Below are positions 62,232 to 64,000 of a DNA stretch of 64,000 nucleotides, one piece after another (within the stretch, counting starts at the first letter, position 1; each line of letters begins with the position of its first letter). Made by a program: the position numbers and the translations under genes. Under the pieces are notes generated by a model, which worked only from the letters and a program-made list of their open reading frames with translations, searched no databases and had not been told where the DNA came from. Origin of the DNA: CAYWMY01 sp046352935 (lineage in GTDB: Bacteria; Pseudomonadota; Gammaproteobacteria; Steroidobacterales; Steroidobacteraceae); the NCBI GenBank assembly GCA_046352935.1, contig JAXMGR010000006.1, forward strand, positions 62,001 through 126,000, read 5' to 3'.

Positions 62232-64000
62232 TCACCACATCTCGAGCGCCCGGCGGGCCAGGTCGAGCCGTGCGCCACCGTCGGTCTCCGGGCAACCTGC
62301 CGCATCTCCCGGCTCGGCGCGCCGGAACGCGCGCCGTTCCAGACACGCGAGCACGTTCTCTTCCAGGAAGCGGCTCCGCGCACCATAGACGTGACGGTCG
62401 CCGCGGCGTGATTGCGCCGTGACGTAGTAGCGCTGCGGCTCCATGAGGTACAGCCAGTCGCGGGCGCGGGTCATCGCGACGTACAGCAGGCGTCGCTCCT
62501 CGTCGATCCCCGCCGGATCGCCGGTCGCGAACTCGGACGGGAAGCTGCCGTCCGCCACGCACAGAAGATAGACGGCATCCCATTCCTGGCCCTTCGCCGA
62601 GTGCACGGTCGAGAGCACCAGGTAGTCGTCGTCCCGCAGCGGATCACCGGCCAGGTCGCCGGTGACCTGCGGCGGGTCGAGGGTCAGCTCGGTCAGGAAA
62701 CGTTCGCGATCAGGGTACTGGCCGGAGAGCTGCTCGAGCATGTCGAGATCCGCCGCGCGCACCGAGGCGGACTCGTACAGCCGTTCGAGCAGCGGTTCGT
62801 ACCACCTTCGTACGCGCCCGACCTGGCCCTGCCACGGCACGGCGGGCCCTGACAGCGCGACGAGCAGTTCCACGAACGCCAGCCAGGCCGGTCCCGACGC
62901 GACGGGGGCGTCGAATCCCCGCAGTGCCGCGAGATCGTGGCCGCAGGCCGACACCCGGCCGAACGCACGGGCCGCCGTCGCCGGGCCGAAGCCCTGCAGC
63001 AGCTTGAGTGCGCGGAACGCGGCGATGCCGTTGTGCGGATTGTCGGCCCAGCGGAGGATCGCGAGCAGGTCCTTGACGTGTGCCGCCTCGAGGAATTTCA
63101 ACCCACCGTATTTCACGAAAGGCACGTTCCGGCGCATCAGTTCGATCTCGAGCAGGTCGCTGTGGTGTGCATTGCGGAAGAGCACGGCCTGGCGCCTGAG
63201 CAGGATGCCGGCTTCGCGATGCTCCAGCACACGGTCGACGACGAACGCAGCCTGCGCGACGTCATCCGTGACAGTGACGAGCTGCGGCCGTGTGCCGCCC
63301 TCGCGGGATGCGCACAGCGACTTGCGGTACTGCCGGTGGGCACCCGTCATCAGCGCGTTTGCCGCCGCCAGGATGGGACCGGTGGAACGGTAGTTGTCCT
63401 CGAGCATCACCACCGTCGGCGCCGCGAACTGCTCCGCGAACTCGAGGATGTTGTCGACGGTCGCGCCACGGAACGAATAGATGGCCTGCGCGTCGTCACC
63501 GACCACGGTGAGCCCGTCACCCCCGGGCCGGAGGGCGGCGAGTACCCGCGCCTGCAGCACATTCGTGTCCTGGTACTCGTCCACGAGCACGTGGTCGAAC
63601 CACCCGCTCGCCTCCTGAGCCATCGCCGGTTCCTCGAGCATCTTCTGCCAGTACAGCACCAGATCGTCGAAATCGAGCACGCGATGCGCCTGCTTTCGCT
63701 CGACATAGGCGCGGAACAGACCTCGCAGCGCATCGTGCTGGTCGCGGCACCACGGGAACTGCGCCGCCAGTACCTGTTCCAGGGTTCGACGCGTATTCAC
63801 GCATTGTGAGTAGATCGCCAGGCAGGTGTCCTTGCCCGGGAATCGCCTCTCGCCGCGGGAGAGGCCGAGTTCGTGCCGCAGCAGGTCGAGGAGATCGGCG
63901 GCATCGCCACGGTCCAGGACGCCGAAGGCGGGATCGAGCCCGAGCCGGGTCGCGTGGGCGCGCAGCATGCGGGCGCCGACCGCATGAAAAGTGCCGGACC
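62232..64000 (-). CDS. UvrD/Rep-type DNA helicase, 5' part missing
   Basis: SF1A helicase running off the window end; the frame continues to 64000 with GTFHAVGARML, the motif Ic area, so the Walker A and N-terminus are outside. Seen: motif II DEYQDTN, III VVGDDAQAIYSFRGA, IV DNYRS, V TVHSAKGQEWD and VI YVAMTRARDWL. 589 codons are visible. Probably a 3'-5' repair or replication helicase; Rep/UvrD subtype not resolved. It converges with the methyltransferase-like gene. Confidence 0.92.
   Translation of the reverse strand, partial: SGTFHAVGARMLRAHATRLGLDPAFGVLDRGDAADLLDLLRHELGLSRGERRFPGKDTCLAIYSQCVNTRRTLEQVLAAQFPWCRDQHDALRGLFRAYVERKQAHRVLDFDDLVLYWQKMLEEPAMAQEASGWFDHVLVDEYQDTNVLQARVLAALRPGGDGLTVVGDDAQAIYSFRGATVDNILEFAEQFAAPTVVMLEDNYRSTGPILAAANALMTGAHRQYRKSLCASREGGTRPQLVTVTDDVAQAAFVVDRVLEHREAGILLRRQAVLFRNAHHSDLLEIELMRRNVPFVKYGGLKFLEAAHVKDLLAILRWADNPHNGIAAFRALKLLQGFGPATAARAFGRVSACGHDLAALRGFDAPVASGPAWLAFVELLVALSGPAVPWQGQVGRVRRWYEPLLERLYESASVRAADLDMLEQLSGQYPDRERFLTELTLDPPQVTGDLAGDPLRDDDYLVLSTVHSAKGQEWDAVYLLCVADGSFPSEFATGDPAGIDEERRLLYVAMTRARDWLYLMEPQRYYVTAQSRRGDRHVYGARSRFLEENVLACLERRAFRRAEPGDAAGCPETDGGARLDLARRALEMW

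Overview
This is a very GC-rich chromosomal window, most likely from a denitrifying gammaproteobacterium. The order accC-prmA-DUF3426-dusB-fis-purH-purD is a gammaproteobacterial hallmark. The trxA-rho pair beside rhlB, plus plsB, greB, a YdcH/DUF465 gene and a cysQ/yrfG pair, point the same way. I cannot name the genus; the mixture would suit the Xanthomonadales/Nevskiales/Steroidobacter side of the class. Genes are densely packed, with many 4-base ATGA or GTGA overlaps, and I see no tRNA, rRNA, CRISPR or insertion sequence.

Layout. 1-7.6 kb: end of biotin carboxylase, L11 methyltransferase, a zinc-ribbon membrane protein with an acidic tandem repeat, DusB, Fis and two purine genes. 7.6-11.2 kb: an HDOD protein and a PAS-GGDEF-EAL c-di-GMP enzyme. 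11.4-13.9 kb: a Cpx-like envelope stress locus in which regulator and kinase are joined in frame with their middle missing, facing a Spy/CpxP-like gene across a Cpx-box-like repeat. 13.9-26.5 kb: DNA glycosylase, GMC oxidoreductase, rho-trxA, rhlB, yrfG, cysQ, a PHP phosphatase group, an MscS channel, ArfB, a hemerythrin protein and an SDR.

26.5-38.3 kb is a nitrogen-oxide respiration island. nirS (cytochrome cd1 nitrite reductase), a tetrahaem NapC/NirT, an ethylbenzene-dehydrogenase-like cytochrome and a cupredoxin lipoprotein converge on a napDAGHB periplasmic nitrate reductase operon. A SnoaL-like gene, panD and nnrS follow. The nap operon has no napC and the nirS operon has no haem d1 genes, so the NapC/NirT protein may feed both enzymes and the d1 pathway must lie elsewhere. 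Large inverted repeats surround nirS.

38.3-56 kb: MFS transporter, plsB, methyltransferase, small lipoprotein, esterase, alkyltransferase-like DNA repair protein, cNMP-patatin phospholipase, EamA transporter, an orphan phage tail-sheath-like gene, a PhoX-like/rhomboid/M1 peptidase operon, an L,D-transpeptidase and a LemA/TPM trio. 56-64 kb: a possible small RNA with a clear terminator, greB, a divergent homospermidine synthase/arginine decarboxylase pair, an RRM protein, an exported methyltransferase-like lipoprotein and a UvrD/Rep helicase cut by the window end.

The points most worth a second look are the fused Cpx-type protein, the nirS electron-transfer module and its RNA structures, the lone tail-sheath gene, and the structured minus-strand transcript end upstream of greB.
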